A DNA stretch of 64,000 nucleotides from CAVWSM01 sp963798505 (GTDB lineage: Bacteria; Actinomycetota; Actinomycetes; Jiangellales; Jiangellaceae), in assembly GCA_963798505.1 (NCBI GenBank), contig CAWCTX010000009.1:124001-188000 (forward strand), given 5' to 3'. Both the position numbers and the translations under genes were made by a program. Of this stretch, positions 26,843 to 34,834 are shown piece by piece. Numbering within the stretch: the stretch's first letter is position 1; each line of letters starts with the position of its first letter. The notes beneath the pieces were generated by a model. The model did not search any database. It saw nothing but the letters and a program-made list of their open reading frames with translations, and had not been told where the DNA came from.

Positions 26843-28057
26843 ATGACTACGACTGAGCCTCGGTCCGAGGCGAACAACCAAGACGACACGATCCGGCCGT
26901 TCACGGTCGAGTTCCCGCAATCGGACCTCGACGACCTGCACCGCCGCGTCCGCGAGACACGCTGGCCGGAGCCCGAAATCGTCGGCGACGCCTCGCAGGG
27001 CGTGCAGCTGGAGGTCGTGAAGGCGCTCGCCGAGCGTTGGGCGGACGGGCACGATTGGCGCGCCGTGGAGGCACGCCTGAACGAGCTTCCGCAGTTCGTC
27101 ACCCGCATCGATGGCGTGGACATCCACTTCATCCACGTGCGGTCGCCGCACGAGGGCGCTCTGCCGATGATCGTGACCCACGGCTGGCCGGGCTCGGTCA
27201 TCGAGCAGCTGAAGATCGTGGGTCCGCTCACCGATCCCACCGCGCACGGCGCGAGCGCCGACGACGCGTTCGACCTCGTCATCCCGTCGCTGCCCGGGCA
27301 CGGCTTCTCGGGTACACCGACCGAGCCGGGCTGGGACCCGATCCGGATCGCGAAGACGTGGATCGAGCTGATGCGGCGGCTGGGCTACGACCGGTACGTC
27401 GCCCAGGGCGGTGACTGGGGCAACGCGGTGACCGAGCAGATGGCGCTCCTCGAGCCCCCGGGTCTGATCGGCATCCACACCAACATGGCCGCGACCGTCC
27501 CGGACTCGATCCAGGCCGCGCTCGACAACGGCGACCCGGCACCGGCGGACCTCACGCCCGAGGAACGCGGGGCATGGGACCAGCTCGCCTTCTTCACCGC
27601 ACACGGGCTCGCATACGCGCAGGAGATGGGCAACCGGCCCCAGACGCTGTACTCCCTCGCGGACTCGCCGGTCGGCCTGGCCGCCTGGATGCTCGATCAT
27701 GACGCCCGCAGCTACGACCTGATCGCACGCGTGTTCGCCGGGGCATCCGAGGGGCTCACGCCCGACGACGTGCTCGACAACGTGACGCTGTATTGGCTGA
27801 CGAACACGGCCGTCTCCTCGGCCCGGCTGTACTGGGAGAGCAAGCTCGCCTTCTTCGCCCCGAAGGGCGTGAAGCTTCCGGTCGCCGTGAGCGTCTTCCC
27901 CGACGAGATCTACGCGGCCCCGCGCAGTTGGGCGACGCAGGCGTACCCGAACCTGGTCCACTTCAACCGGCTCGACAAGGGCGGGCACTTCGCCGCGTGG
28001 GAGCAGCCCGAGCTGTTCTCGCAGGAGATGCGCGCCGCCTTCCGGTCGCTGCGATGA
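26843..28057 (+). CDS. epoxide hydrolase of the EHN (microsomal-like) family
   Basis: 404 residues. The N-terminal EHN domain (FTVEFPQSDLDDLHRRVRETRWPE) is the hallmark of microsomal-type epoxide hydrolases. It is followed by oxyanion motif HGWPGSVIEQ, nucleophile Asp in AQGGDWGNAV and catalytic His in KGGHFAAWEQP. Expected to open bulky or aromatic epoxides. 98 nt after the preceding gene with its own AGGAG site; its stop overlaps the next ATG (ATGA). Confidence 0.92.
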   Translation: MTTTEPRSEANNQDDTIRPFTVEFPQSDLDDLHRRVRETRWPEPEIVGDASQGVQLEVVKALAERWADGHDWRAVEARLNELPQFVTRIDGVDIHFIHVRSPHEGALPMIVTHGWPGSVIEQLKIVGPLTDPTAHGASADDAFDLVIPSLPGHGFSGTPTEPGWDPIRIAKTWIELMRRLGYDRYVAQGGDWGNAVTEQMALLEPPGLIGIHTNMAATVPDSIQAALDNGDPAPADLTPEERGAWDQLAFFTAHGLAYAQEMGNRPQTLYSLADSPVGLAAWMLDHDARSYDLIARVFAGASEGLTPDDVLDNVTLYWLTNTAVSSARLYWESKLAFFAPKGVKLPVAVSVFPDEIYAAPRSWATQAYPNLVHFNRLDKGGHFAAWEQPELFSQEMRAAFRSLR

Positions 28058-28989
28058 CCGTCGGACTGGGCGAGCTCGCGCAGGTCGACGCCGGCGAACT
28101 GAGCATCGCGTTCGCCGACGTCGGCCCGGCAAGTGGCCCTGCGGTGCTGCTGCTGCACGGCTGGCCGTACGACATCAACAGCTACGCCGAGGTCGCGCCG
28201 ATGCTGGCCGAGGCCGGCCTTCGCGTTCTGGTGCCGCATCTGCGCGGCTTCGGCACGACGAGGTTCCGCTCGGCTGGGAGCCCGCGAAACGGGCAGCAAT
28301 CCGTGTTCGCGCTGGACGCGATTGCGCTGCTGGACGCGCTCGGGATCGACCGCGCCGTGGTCGCCGGTTTCGACTGGGGCGCTCGGACCGCGAACGTCCT
28401 CTCGGCGCTGTGGCCGGAGCGGGTCCGCGGGCACGTCTCGGTCAGCGGCTACCTGATCGGCAGCCGCGAGGCGAACGAGCGCCCGCTGCCGCCGCCGGCC
28501 GAGCTCGCCTGGTGGTACCAGTTCTACTTCGCGACCGAGCGGGGCCGCGCGGGGTACGAGCAGTACCGGGACGAGTTCGCCCGGCTGATCTGGCAGACCG
28601 CGTCGCCGCAGTGGGGCTTCGACGACGCGACGTTCGATCGGAGCGCGGCATCCTTCGACAACCCGGACCACGTCGAGATCGTCATCCACAACTACCGGTG
28701 GCGGCTGGGTCTTGCGGACGGGGCGTCGGCGTACGACGATCTGGAGCGACGGCTGGCCGAGCGCCCGCCGATCTCTGTTCCCACGATCACCCTCGAAGGC
28801 GATGCCAATGGCGCTCCGCACCCGGATGCCCCGTCGTACCGGTCGCAGTTCGTCGGCCCGTACGAGCATCGGGTCGTCACCGGCGGCGTCGGGCACAACC
28901 TGCCGCAGGAGGCGCCGAGGGCGTTCGCCGATGCCGTGATCGACGTCGACCGGTCCGCCGAGCGGCCGCAACCTGACCTGGCGGGCTAA
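28054..28989 (+). CDS. alpha/beta hydrolase, haloalkane dehalogenase/epoxide hydrolase-like
   Basis: 311 residues. Oxyanion motif LLLHGWPYDINSY, Asp nucleophile in AGFDWGARTAN (not Ser, so an epoxide hydrolase/dehalogenase-type mechanism) and catalytic His in GGVGHNLPQEAP. Acid residue probably in EGDANG. Translationally coupled to the EHN epoxide hydrolase at 28054-28057. Third hydrolase of the block. Substrate unknown, but three related Asp-nucleophile enzymes in a row suggest one degradative pathway. Confidence 0.85.
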   Translation: MTVGLGELAQVDAGELSIAFADVGPASGPAVLLLHGWPYDINSYAEVAPMLAEAGLRVLVPHLRGFGTTRFRSAGSPRNGQQSVFALDAIALLDALGIDRAVVAGFDWGARTANVLSALWPERVRGHVSVSGYLIGSREANERPLPPPAELAWWYQFYFATERGRAGYEQYRDEFARLIWQTASPQWGFDDATFDRSAASFDNPDHVEIVIHNYRWRLGLADGASAYDDLERRLAERPPISVPTITLEGDANGAPHPDAPSYRSQFVGPYEHRVVTGGVGHNLPQEAPRAFADAVIDVDRSAERPQPDLAG

Positions 28990-28990
28990 C

Positions 28991-30043
28991 ATGCCTGACT
29001 CGAGATCCGATGACCTACCTCGCTTCGGGCTCTTCCGCTCGATCGCGCACCGACTCCGCGGCGCGGCGGAGATCCTCCCCGAGGAGGGGCGCCTGCCATC
29101 GTTCGATCGGGCGACGACCTGGCTCAACTCGGAGTTGCTGACCCCCGAGGGCCTGCTGGGCCGAGTCGTGCTCGTCGACTTCTGGACGTACACCTGCATC
29201 AACTGGCTGCGAACGCTCCCGCACCTACGGGCCTGGCACACGAAGTACGCGCCGCAAGGCCTCACGATCGTCGGTGTTCATACGCCGGAGTTCGGCTTCG
29301 AGCGCGACCTTGGCAATGTCGTGGCCCAGTCGCGGAACCTCGGCGTGGAGTATCCGATCGCGGTAGACAGCGACTACGGGGTGTGGGACGAGTTCGCGAA
29401 CCACTATTGGCCCGCGGTTTACATCGCCGACGCCGAAGGCCGGGTCCGCTACCACCACTTCGGCGAGGGCGAGTACCCGCGCACCGAGATGGTGATCCAG
29501 CGGCTCCTCATCGACGCCGGGGCGCGAGACCTCGACCTCGACCTCGTCATGGTCGAGCCGGAGGGTCTCGAGGTCGCGGCGGACTGGGCGTCGCTGCGAT
29601 CTCCCGAGACGTACCTCGGCTACGGCCAGAGCAGCGGGTTCGCGTCCGAGGACGCCGACCTCTATGACCGCCCGCACGACTACGGCGGAGCCCGCCGACT
29701 CCGGGCCAACACGTGGGATCTCGCCGGGGCGTGGACACAGGCCCAGCACGCCGCGGTCCTCGACGGCGCCGGCGGGCGGATCTCCTTCGCGTTCCACGCG
29801 CGGGACTTCAACCTCGTGATGGGCCCGGCGTCGGCCGGGGCATCCATTCCCTTCCGGGTGTATCTTGACGGTCAGGCCGTCGGGGACGCCCGCGGCACCG
29901 ACGTCGATCCCGACGGACGCGGCGTGCTGCGCGATCAGAACACGTACCAGCTGATCCGCCAGCCGGGCCGGATCTCCGACCACGTGTTCGAGATCGAGTT
30001 CCTCGAAGCCGGCGCGGAGGCGTACTGCTTCACGTTCGGGTGA
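28991..30043 (+). CDS. thioredoxin-like protein related to the soluble part of DipZ, single-cysteine active site
   Basis: 350 residues. Redoxin/TlpA-like domain at about residues 45-170 (VVLVDFWTYTCINWLRTLPHL, VGVHTPEFGFERD) and a C-terminal beta-sandwich of about 150 residues (GGRISFAFHARDFNLVMGP ... YQLIRQPG), the same two-domain layout as the DipZ C-terminus. The usual CxxC is C-I-N-W here, so the resolving cysteine is missing and it cannot act as a classical dithiol reductase alone. No signal peptide or membrane segment is visible. Starts 2 nt after the hydrolase stop, in the same operon. Confidence 0.82.
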   Translation: MPDSRSDDLPRFGLFRSIAHRLRGAAEILPEEGRLPSFDRATTWLNSELLTPEGLLGRVVLVDFWTYTCINWLRTLPHLRAWHTKYAPQGLTIVGVHTPEFGFERDLGNVVAQSRNLGVEYPIAVDSDYGVWDEFANHYWPAVYIADAEGRVRYHHFGEGEYPRTEMVIQRLLIDAGARDLDLDLVMVEPEGLEVAADWASLRSPETYLGYGQSSGFASEDADLYDRPHDYGGARRLRANTWDLAGAWTQAQHAAVLDGAGGRISFAFHARDFNLVMGPASAGASIPFRVYLDGQAVGDARGTDVDPDGRGVLRDQNTYQLIRQPGRISDHVFEIEFLEAGAEAYCFTFG

Positions 30044-30148
30044 TGCGGCGTAGGCACGGGCAAGCCGGAATGGCACTTGAGGCAGCCCCGTGAAGATCGC
30101 GAATGCCCACCGGGTCTGACAGGTTCGACTGGCTACGGTGTCGGAACA

Positions 30149-31390
30149 ATGCCAAGCCTGCGCTCGCTCGTCGCGGACATCGAACCGCTCCGATACTCAG
30201 CTGACTTTCGGCGGCTCTGGTTCGGCGTCTCCATCGGCCAGCTGGGCCAGCAGATGTCGACGGTGGCGATCGCGATCCAGGTCTACGCGATCACGGAGTC
30301 GACCTTCGCTGTCGGCCTGGTCGGCATCTTCTCGCTGGTGCCGCTGGTCGGGTTCGGGCTGTACGGCGGCGCCATCGCCGACGCGTTCGACCGGCGCCGC
30401 GTCGGGCTGACCGCATCGATCGGGCTGTGGCTGCTGTCCCTGGTGCTGGTCCTGCAGGCGGTGCTGGACCTGAACAACGAGTGGGTGTTGTACGGCGTCG
30501 TGGCTCTGCAGTCGGCCTGCTTCGCGGTCAACCACCCGGCCCGGCAGGCGATCATCCCGCGGCTGCTGCCGACCGAGCTGCTGCCGGCCGCGATGGCGCT
30601 CAACTCACTCACGTTCGGCCTCGGCTTCTCGGTGGGACCGCTGCTTGGCGCGGCCCTCATCAACTGGGGCGACTTCCAAGCGGCCTACGGCGTCGACGCC
30701 GTGCTGTTCCTGGCCGCGCTGTACGCCCTGTGGCGGCTGCCGGCCTTTCCGCCGGAGCACGGCGCGCCGCGGGCCGGTGTGCGGTCGGTGCTCGACGGGC
30801 TGCGCTTTCTGCGGACACGGCCCAACGTCCTCATGACCTTCCTGGTCGACATTGCCGCGATGGTGCTCGCGCAGCCACGGGCAGTGTTCCCGGAGATGGC
30901 GCACACCGTCTACGGCGGCGGTGTGCGCACCGTCGGGCTGCTTCAGGCGGCGCCGGCGGTCGGTGCGTTCCTGATGGCGATCTCGAGCGGTTGGCTCGGC
31001 CGGGTCCACCGGCAGGGGCTTGCCGTGCTGGTGTGCGTCATCGGGTACGGGGCGTCGGTGGCGCTGTTCGGGCTGAGCCGCTCACTCGTGCTCGCGCTGC
31101 TGTTCCTCGCCGCATCCGGCGCGTTCGACATGGTGAGCATGGCCTACCGCCAGACCATCCTGCAGTCCGCGACGCCCGACGCGCTGCGCGGTCGGCTGCA
31201 GGGCGTACTCATCGTGGTCGTGGCCGGCGGGCCGCGCCTCGGCGACTTCGTCCAGGGCACGGTGGTGTCGCTCACCACGCCGACGTTCTCGGTCGTCGCG
31301 GGCGGCTGCGCGTGCGTCGCCGTGGTGCTGTACCTCGCCGCCCGGCATCGCGCGTTCGCCGCCTACGACGCGCGGAACCCGACGCCCTGA
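30149..31390 (+). CDS. MFS exporter, EntS-like (MFS_3)
   Basis: 413 residues and twelve hydrophobic segments. Sequence features such as YSADFRRLWFGVSIGQLGQQM, YGGAIADAFDRRRVG (motif A variant) and LLPAAMALNS are typical of the EntS/MFS_3 group, which exports siderophores or hydrophobic products. ATG 30149 chosen; the frame extends upstream to 30077 but that part looks non-coding. 105 nt after the thioredoxin-like gene, so it may be in the same operon or have its own promoter. Converges on mobA. Confidence 0.88.
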   Translation: MPSLRSLVADIEPLRYSADFRRLWFGVSIGQLGQQMSTVAIAIQVYAITESTFAVGLVGIFSLVPLVGFGLYGGAIADAFDRRRVGLTASIGLWLLSLVLVLQAVLDLNNEWVLYGVVALQSACFAVNHPARQAIIPRLLPTELLPAAMALNSLTFGLGFSVGPLLGAALINWGDFQAAYGVDAVLFLAALYALWRLPAFPPEHGAPRAGVRSVLDGLRFLRTRPNVLMTFLVDIAAMVLAQPRAVFPEMAHTVYGGGVRTVGLLQAAPAVGAFLMAISSGWLGRVHRQGLAVLVCVIGYGASVALFGLSRSLVLALLFLAASGAFDMVSMAYRQTILQSATPDALRGRLQGVLIVVVAGGPRLGDFVQGTVVSLTTPTFSVVAGGCACVAVVLYLAARHRAFAAYDARNPTP

Positions 31391-31393
31391 GCT

Positions 31394-32215
31394 TCAGTCC
31401 TCCGGGCTCGCGTGCTGCTTCGGCGAGCGACCGAGCAGAACGCAGCGCGTCGGCGGCGTGCAGCGTGCCGCCACCACGGAGCCCGGCCGCATAGCCGGCC
31501 AGCCAGGTCGTGAGCGGTGCCGCCGGGCGGGCGATGCCGTGCGCCGCGACCCTTGCCACGTCAAGGATCTCGGTCACGTCGACATCGGCCGGGTCCACAT
31601 CGAGCTCGGCCGCTAGCAGCCGCACCCACTCGTCCAGCGTCACACGCGTCTCGGCCATGGCGAGCTCCTCAGGGGTGTCGATGTCGCGGGCGGCGCCCTG
31701 GTCGGCCAGGGTGCGCAGCTCCAGGTGACCAAGGATGGTGGACAGCGGCGCGCCGTGCACGGCTCCGGCCGCGGCGATCGCCGCACGCAGTGCGGGTACG
31801 GAGTAGGCGGCGCACAGCGGCTGCATCCGGCCGTCCGCGTCGACGAAGACGACCGCGTCCGCAGTCCACGCTCGCACCGAGCAGCCGGTCGACGTCGGCC
31901 GCCGTCACGTAGGGGAGGTCCGTGGCGAGCACGACGACCCACTCGCTGTCGGGGCGCAATGCCGCGACTCCCGCCGCCAGGCCGGCCAGCGGCCCTCCGC
32001 CCGGCGGCTCCTCCACCGTCCACCGCACCGGACCGATCGTCAGTCGCGGGGCACCGACCACGACGACGTCCCGCGCTGCACGCGCAGGCGGCGAGCACCC
32101 GATCGAGAAGTGTGCTGCCCGCCAAGCGAAGGGCCGCCTTGTCGACACCGCCGAGCCGGCGACCCGCACCGCCGGCGAGGACGATCGCGTCAACCGGCAT
32201 CGCGCGGCTGGCCAT
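31394..32215 (-). pseudogene. mobA: molybdenum cofactor guanylyltransferase MobA with C-terminal DUF6457-like domain (frameshifted)
   Basis: MobA links GMP to molybdopterin. The N-terminus has the nucleotide-binding loop VLAGGAGRRLGGVDKAAL (start ATG 32215 or 32200). A second frame carries PLAGLAAGVAAL and VVVLATDLPYVTAADVDRLL, holding the metal-binding Asp. A third carries VVFVDADGRMQPLCAAY and then LDEWVRLLAAELDVDPADVD, an actinobacterial C-terminal helical domain. Deleting plus-strand A32080 and A31863 merges all three. The 3' end is uncertain: the present frame stays open to 31272, overlapping the MFS gene, while a TGA at 31394-31396 in another frame is the likely natural stop. Confidence 0.75.
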
Positions 32216-32219
32216 GGCG

Positions 32220-32552
32220 TCATCGGCCCCTGCCGAGCCCCTCGCGGTAGTCCTCGGGGACGAGGTCCAGGTAGTCGTCCCGGTGCCGCGCGATGTAGCC
32301 GCTGATGAAGGGGCAGAGCGGCACGACGGCCAGCCCCCGGTCGCGGGCGTCGGCGAGGGCGGCCTTGGCGATCGCCGAGCCAACCCCCTTGCCTTCGGCG
32401 GCCGGGTCGACCTCGGTGTGCGTGAAGACGATCTCGCCCGGACGCAGGCGGTAGGCCGCGAACCCGAGGACCGTGCCGTCGACCCGAGCCTCGTAGCGAT
32501 GCACGGCCTCGTTGTTGACGACCTCGATCTCGTCCACCGCCTGCGCAGCCAC
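32220..32552 (-). CDS. GNAT-family N-acetyltransferase, short GNAT_acetyltr_2 (YjdJ) type
   Basis: 110 residues, compact. The acetyl-CoA binding segment reads HTEVDPAAEGKGVGSAIAKAAL (the V.P...G.G.G..L motif), followed by VPLCPFISGYIARH, typical of the YjdJ-like small GNATs. Substrate unknown. Its TGA lies 5 nt upstream of the mobA ATG, so the two are probably co-transcribed. Confidence 0.88.
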   Translation of the reverse strand: MAAQAVDEIEVVNNEAVHRYEARVDGTVLGFAAYRLRPGEIVFTHTEVDPAAEGKGVGSAIAKAALADARDRGLAVVPLCPFISGYIARHRDDYLDLVPEDYREGLGRGR

Positions 32553-32562
32553 GGCGTCAGCC

Positions 32563-32579
32563 TCTCAGACATCTCTTAG
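32563..32579 (+). promoter_or_regulatory. direct-repeat box TCTCAG-N5-TCTTAG upstream of the OmpR-type regulator
   Basis: TCTCAG (32563-32568), five bases, TCTTAG (32574-32579): an 11-bp-spaced direct repeat, 22 nt before the regulator GTG at 32602. The same arrangement recurs at 34684-34700 ahead of the efflux operon. OmpR-family regulators bind tandem half-sites about one helical turn apart, so autoregulation is inferred. Confidence 0.55.
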
Positions 32580-32601
32580 GTAGCGCTCGCACACTGGGGG
32601 C

Positions 32602-33288
32602 GTGCGAGTCCTGGTGGTCGACGACGAGCCGGTCCTGCGTGAGTCGCTGGCCCGGTCGCTGCGCTTCGAGGGTTACGCCGTGTCCACCGCACGTGACGGC
32701 ATCGAAGCGCTCGAGGTGCTGCCGGATGTCCGGCCGGATGCGCTGGTGCTCGACGTCGTGATGCCGCGACTGGACGGCATCGAGACCTGCCGCCGGATGC
32801 GCGCCAACGGCGACCGTACGCCGATCCTCGTCCTGACCGCGCGCGACTCGGTGCACGACCGGGTCCGCGGCCTGGATGCCGGGGCCGACGACTACCTCGT
32901 CAAGCCGTTCGCCCGCGAGGAGCTGCTGGCCCGGCTGCGCGCCGTGCTGCGCAGGACGTCCACCAAGGTCGACGACCCGCCGCTGGCGCTCGGCGACCTG
33001 CGGCTCGACCCCGGCCGGTGGTCGGTGTCCCGGGCGGGTCGGCAGATCACCTTGACCCGTACGGAGTTCGGCCTGCTCGAGATGCTCATGCGACATCCGC
33101 GACAGGTGATGACGCGCGCGCAGCTCTACGAGGGGGTGTGGGGGTACGACCTCGACGGGACGTCCAACTCGCTCGACGTCTACGTGGGCTACCTCCGCAG
33201 GAAGCTCGAGGCCGGCGGCGAGCCGCGGATGCTGCACACGGTGCGCGGAGTCGGCTACGCGCTGCGGCCGGTGGAGACCGTGCCATGA
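32602..33288 (+). CDS. OmpR/PhoB-family response regulator
   Basis: 228 residues. Receiver with DDE acidic pair, phosphoacceptor in DALVLDVVMPRLDG, conserved Thr in LVLTARD and Lys in YLVKPFAREELLAR. The C-terminal winged helix reads LTRTEFGLLEMLMRHPRQVMTRAQLYEGVWGY ... NSLDVYVGYLRRKLE ... RGVGYALR. MprA/TcrA-like actinobacterial group. GTG start at 32602, immediately downstream of the TCTCAG box. Its stop overlaps the kinase ATG (ATGA). Confidence 0.94.
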   Translation: MRVLVVDDEPVLRESLARSLRFEGYAVSTARDGIEALEVLPDVRPDALVLDVVMPRLDGIETCRRMRANGDRTPILVLTARDSVHDRVRGLDAGADDYLVKPFAREELLARLRAVLRRTSTKVDDPPLALGDLRLDPGRWSVSRAGRQITLTRTEFGLLEMLMRHPRQVMTRAQLYEGVWGYDLDGTSNSLDVYVGYLRRKLEAGGEPRMLHTVRGVGYALRPVETVP

Positions 33289-34672
33289 CTCTGCGCTCCC
33301 GGCTGGCCCTGCTCACCACCACGGCGGTCGCGTTGGCGATCCTCGCGGCATCGGTGACGGCGTGGTTGCTCACCAGGTCGACGTTGATCTCGGAGATCGA
33401 CGGGCGGTTGCGCGACCGAGCTGTCCCGGCCGAGCGATTCGCGCAGCTGACGGAGGCGCCCGGCGGCGCCGCGGGACCCGGCACGCAGGTCACCGGAACT
33501 GCCGGTGGACCGCTGCTGGACGTGCCGATCGAGTGGCAGGTCCTTTCGCCGGACGGCGTGGTCGTGCGGCGATCCCTCGACGAGGTCGCGGTCAAGGTCG
33601 GCTCCGACGAGCAGCAGCTCCTCGCGGGCGAGGAGACCGACACGCAGTTCCGCACGGAGACCATCGACGGCGAGAGCTACCGGGTGGCCAGCACCCTGCT
33701 GCCCAACGGATCCGTCCTGCAGATGGCGCGATCGCTCGATGACGTCGAGGACGCGATGGGCCGGCTGACCTGGCTGCTCGCTGGTGTCGCCGCGGTCGGC
33801 GTCGCGATGGCCGGCGGGCTCGGGTGGGTGGTGGCCCGAGCCGGCCTGCGCCCGGTGGACAGGCTCACCGAATCGGCCGAGCAGGTCGCCACGACCAAGG
33901 ACCTGGCGCATCGGATCGAGGTCGACGGCACCGGCGAGGTCGCTCGGCTCGCCGGCTCGGTCAACGCGATGCTCGAGGCGCTCGACACGGCCCGCACCCA
34001 GCAGCGACAGCTGGTCGAGGACGCCGGCCACGAGCTCCGGACACCACTCACGACTCTCCGAAATGACCTCGGCCTGCTGCTGCGCACCGAGGAGAACCCT
34101 GACCGCACTCTTCCGGCCGAGGACCGAGCCGCGCTCATCCGGGACCTGGAGTCGGAGGCCGCGGCGTTGTCCGACCTGGTCACCGAGGTCGTCGACCTGG
34201 CCCGCGGTGAGGTCGAGCCCGAGCCACTGCGCGAGACGGATCTGAGCGCCCTCGTCGAGCGGGCAGTGGCACGAACGCGGCGGGTCAATCCCGCAGCCAC
34301 CGTGTCGGTGCGCGGCGCCGGCGGCACCGCGAACGTTCGGCCCGCGACGCTGGAGCGAGCCGTGGCCAACCTGGTCCGCAACGCGCTGCAGGTCAGTCCC
34401 GGCTGGAGGCACCGTCGAGGTGGTCGATGCGCAATGCCGGCGGCTTTGCGACGCTGCGCGTCCTCGACCGCGGGCCGGGCATCGCGGCGGCGGACCTGCC
34501 GCGCGTGTTCGACCGGTTCTTCCGCGGACAGGGCTCGCGCGAGCGACAGGGCTCCGGCCTAGGCCTCGCCATCGTCGCGCAGGCGGCCGAGCAGCACGGC
34601 GGCACGGTCGAGGCGGGCAACCGTCCGGGCGGCGGCGCCGTGCTGACGCTCCGGGTGCCACTCAAGGGCTGA
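33285..34672 (+). pseudogene. sensor histidine kinase, OmpR-partner type (frameshifted)
   Basis: About 461 residues once repaired. Two membrane helices (about 8-28 and 160-182) flank an extracytoplasmic sensor of about 130 residues. Then HAMP (GLRPVDRLTESAEQVA), HisKA with the phospho-His (EDAGHELRTPLTTLRNDL), N box (NLVRNALQ) and, in another frame, G1/G2 boxes (LDRGPGIAAADLPRVFDRFFRG; GSGLGLAIV). Two +1 shifts lie close together. Deleting T34404 and A34427 gives SPGGGTVEVVVRNAGG and restores the domain. Two indels within 25 bases of a conserved region suggest sequence error. Partner of the upstream regulator. Confidence 0.85.
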
Positions 34673-34683
34673 GCCCGCGTAAT

Positions 34684-34700
34684 TCTCAGCAGCCTCTTAG
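34684..34700 (+). promoter_or_regulatory. second TCTCAG-N5-TCTTAG box, ahead of the efflux operon
   Basis: TCTCAG (34684-34689), five bases, TCTTAG (34695-34700). Identical half-sites and spacing to the box at 32563-32579. It lies 12 nt after the kinase stop and about 135 nt before the lipoprotein start, so the regulator at 32602 probably controls the lipoprotein-adaptor-ABC operon. A short palindrome GTCCTAAGGAC follows at 34706-34716. Confidence 0.55.
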
Positions 34701-34744
34701 TCCGGTCCTAAGGACGTCTCACGCGGCGCGACGAGGGTGTTGGT

Positions 34745-34801
34745 CGACGGAGGGTCCCGGCCCCGCGGATGTCGACATCCGGTCCGGGACACCCTCCGTC
34801 G
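34745..34801 (+). terminator. large nested hairpin in the leader of the efflux operon
   Basis: Outer arms 34745-34755 and 34791-34801 pair over 11 bp, and an inner CCCGG/CCGGG stem continues after a 2-nt bulge. The loop contains the palindrome cggatgtcgacatccg (34766-34781). It lies between the putative operator and the lipoprotein ATG at 34835. It may terminate kinase read-through or act as an attenuator. It contains CCGCGGATGTC (34763-34773), shared with two other intergenic hairpins. Confidence 0.55.
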
Positions 34802-34834
34802 CCAGAGCCGACCCTGATGGTCCGGAGGACGAAC

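Noticed and set aside
26603..28132. 509-residue minus-strand open frame opposite the EHN epoxide hydrolase
   Set aside because: No recognisable motif, and the opposite strand encodes an intact, conserved enzyme.
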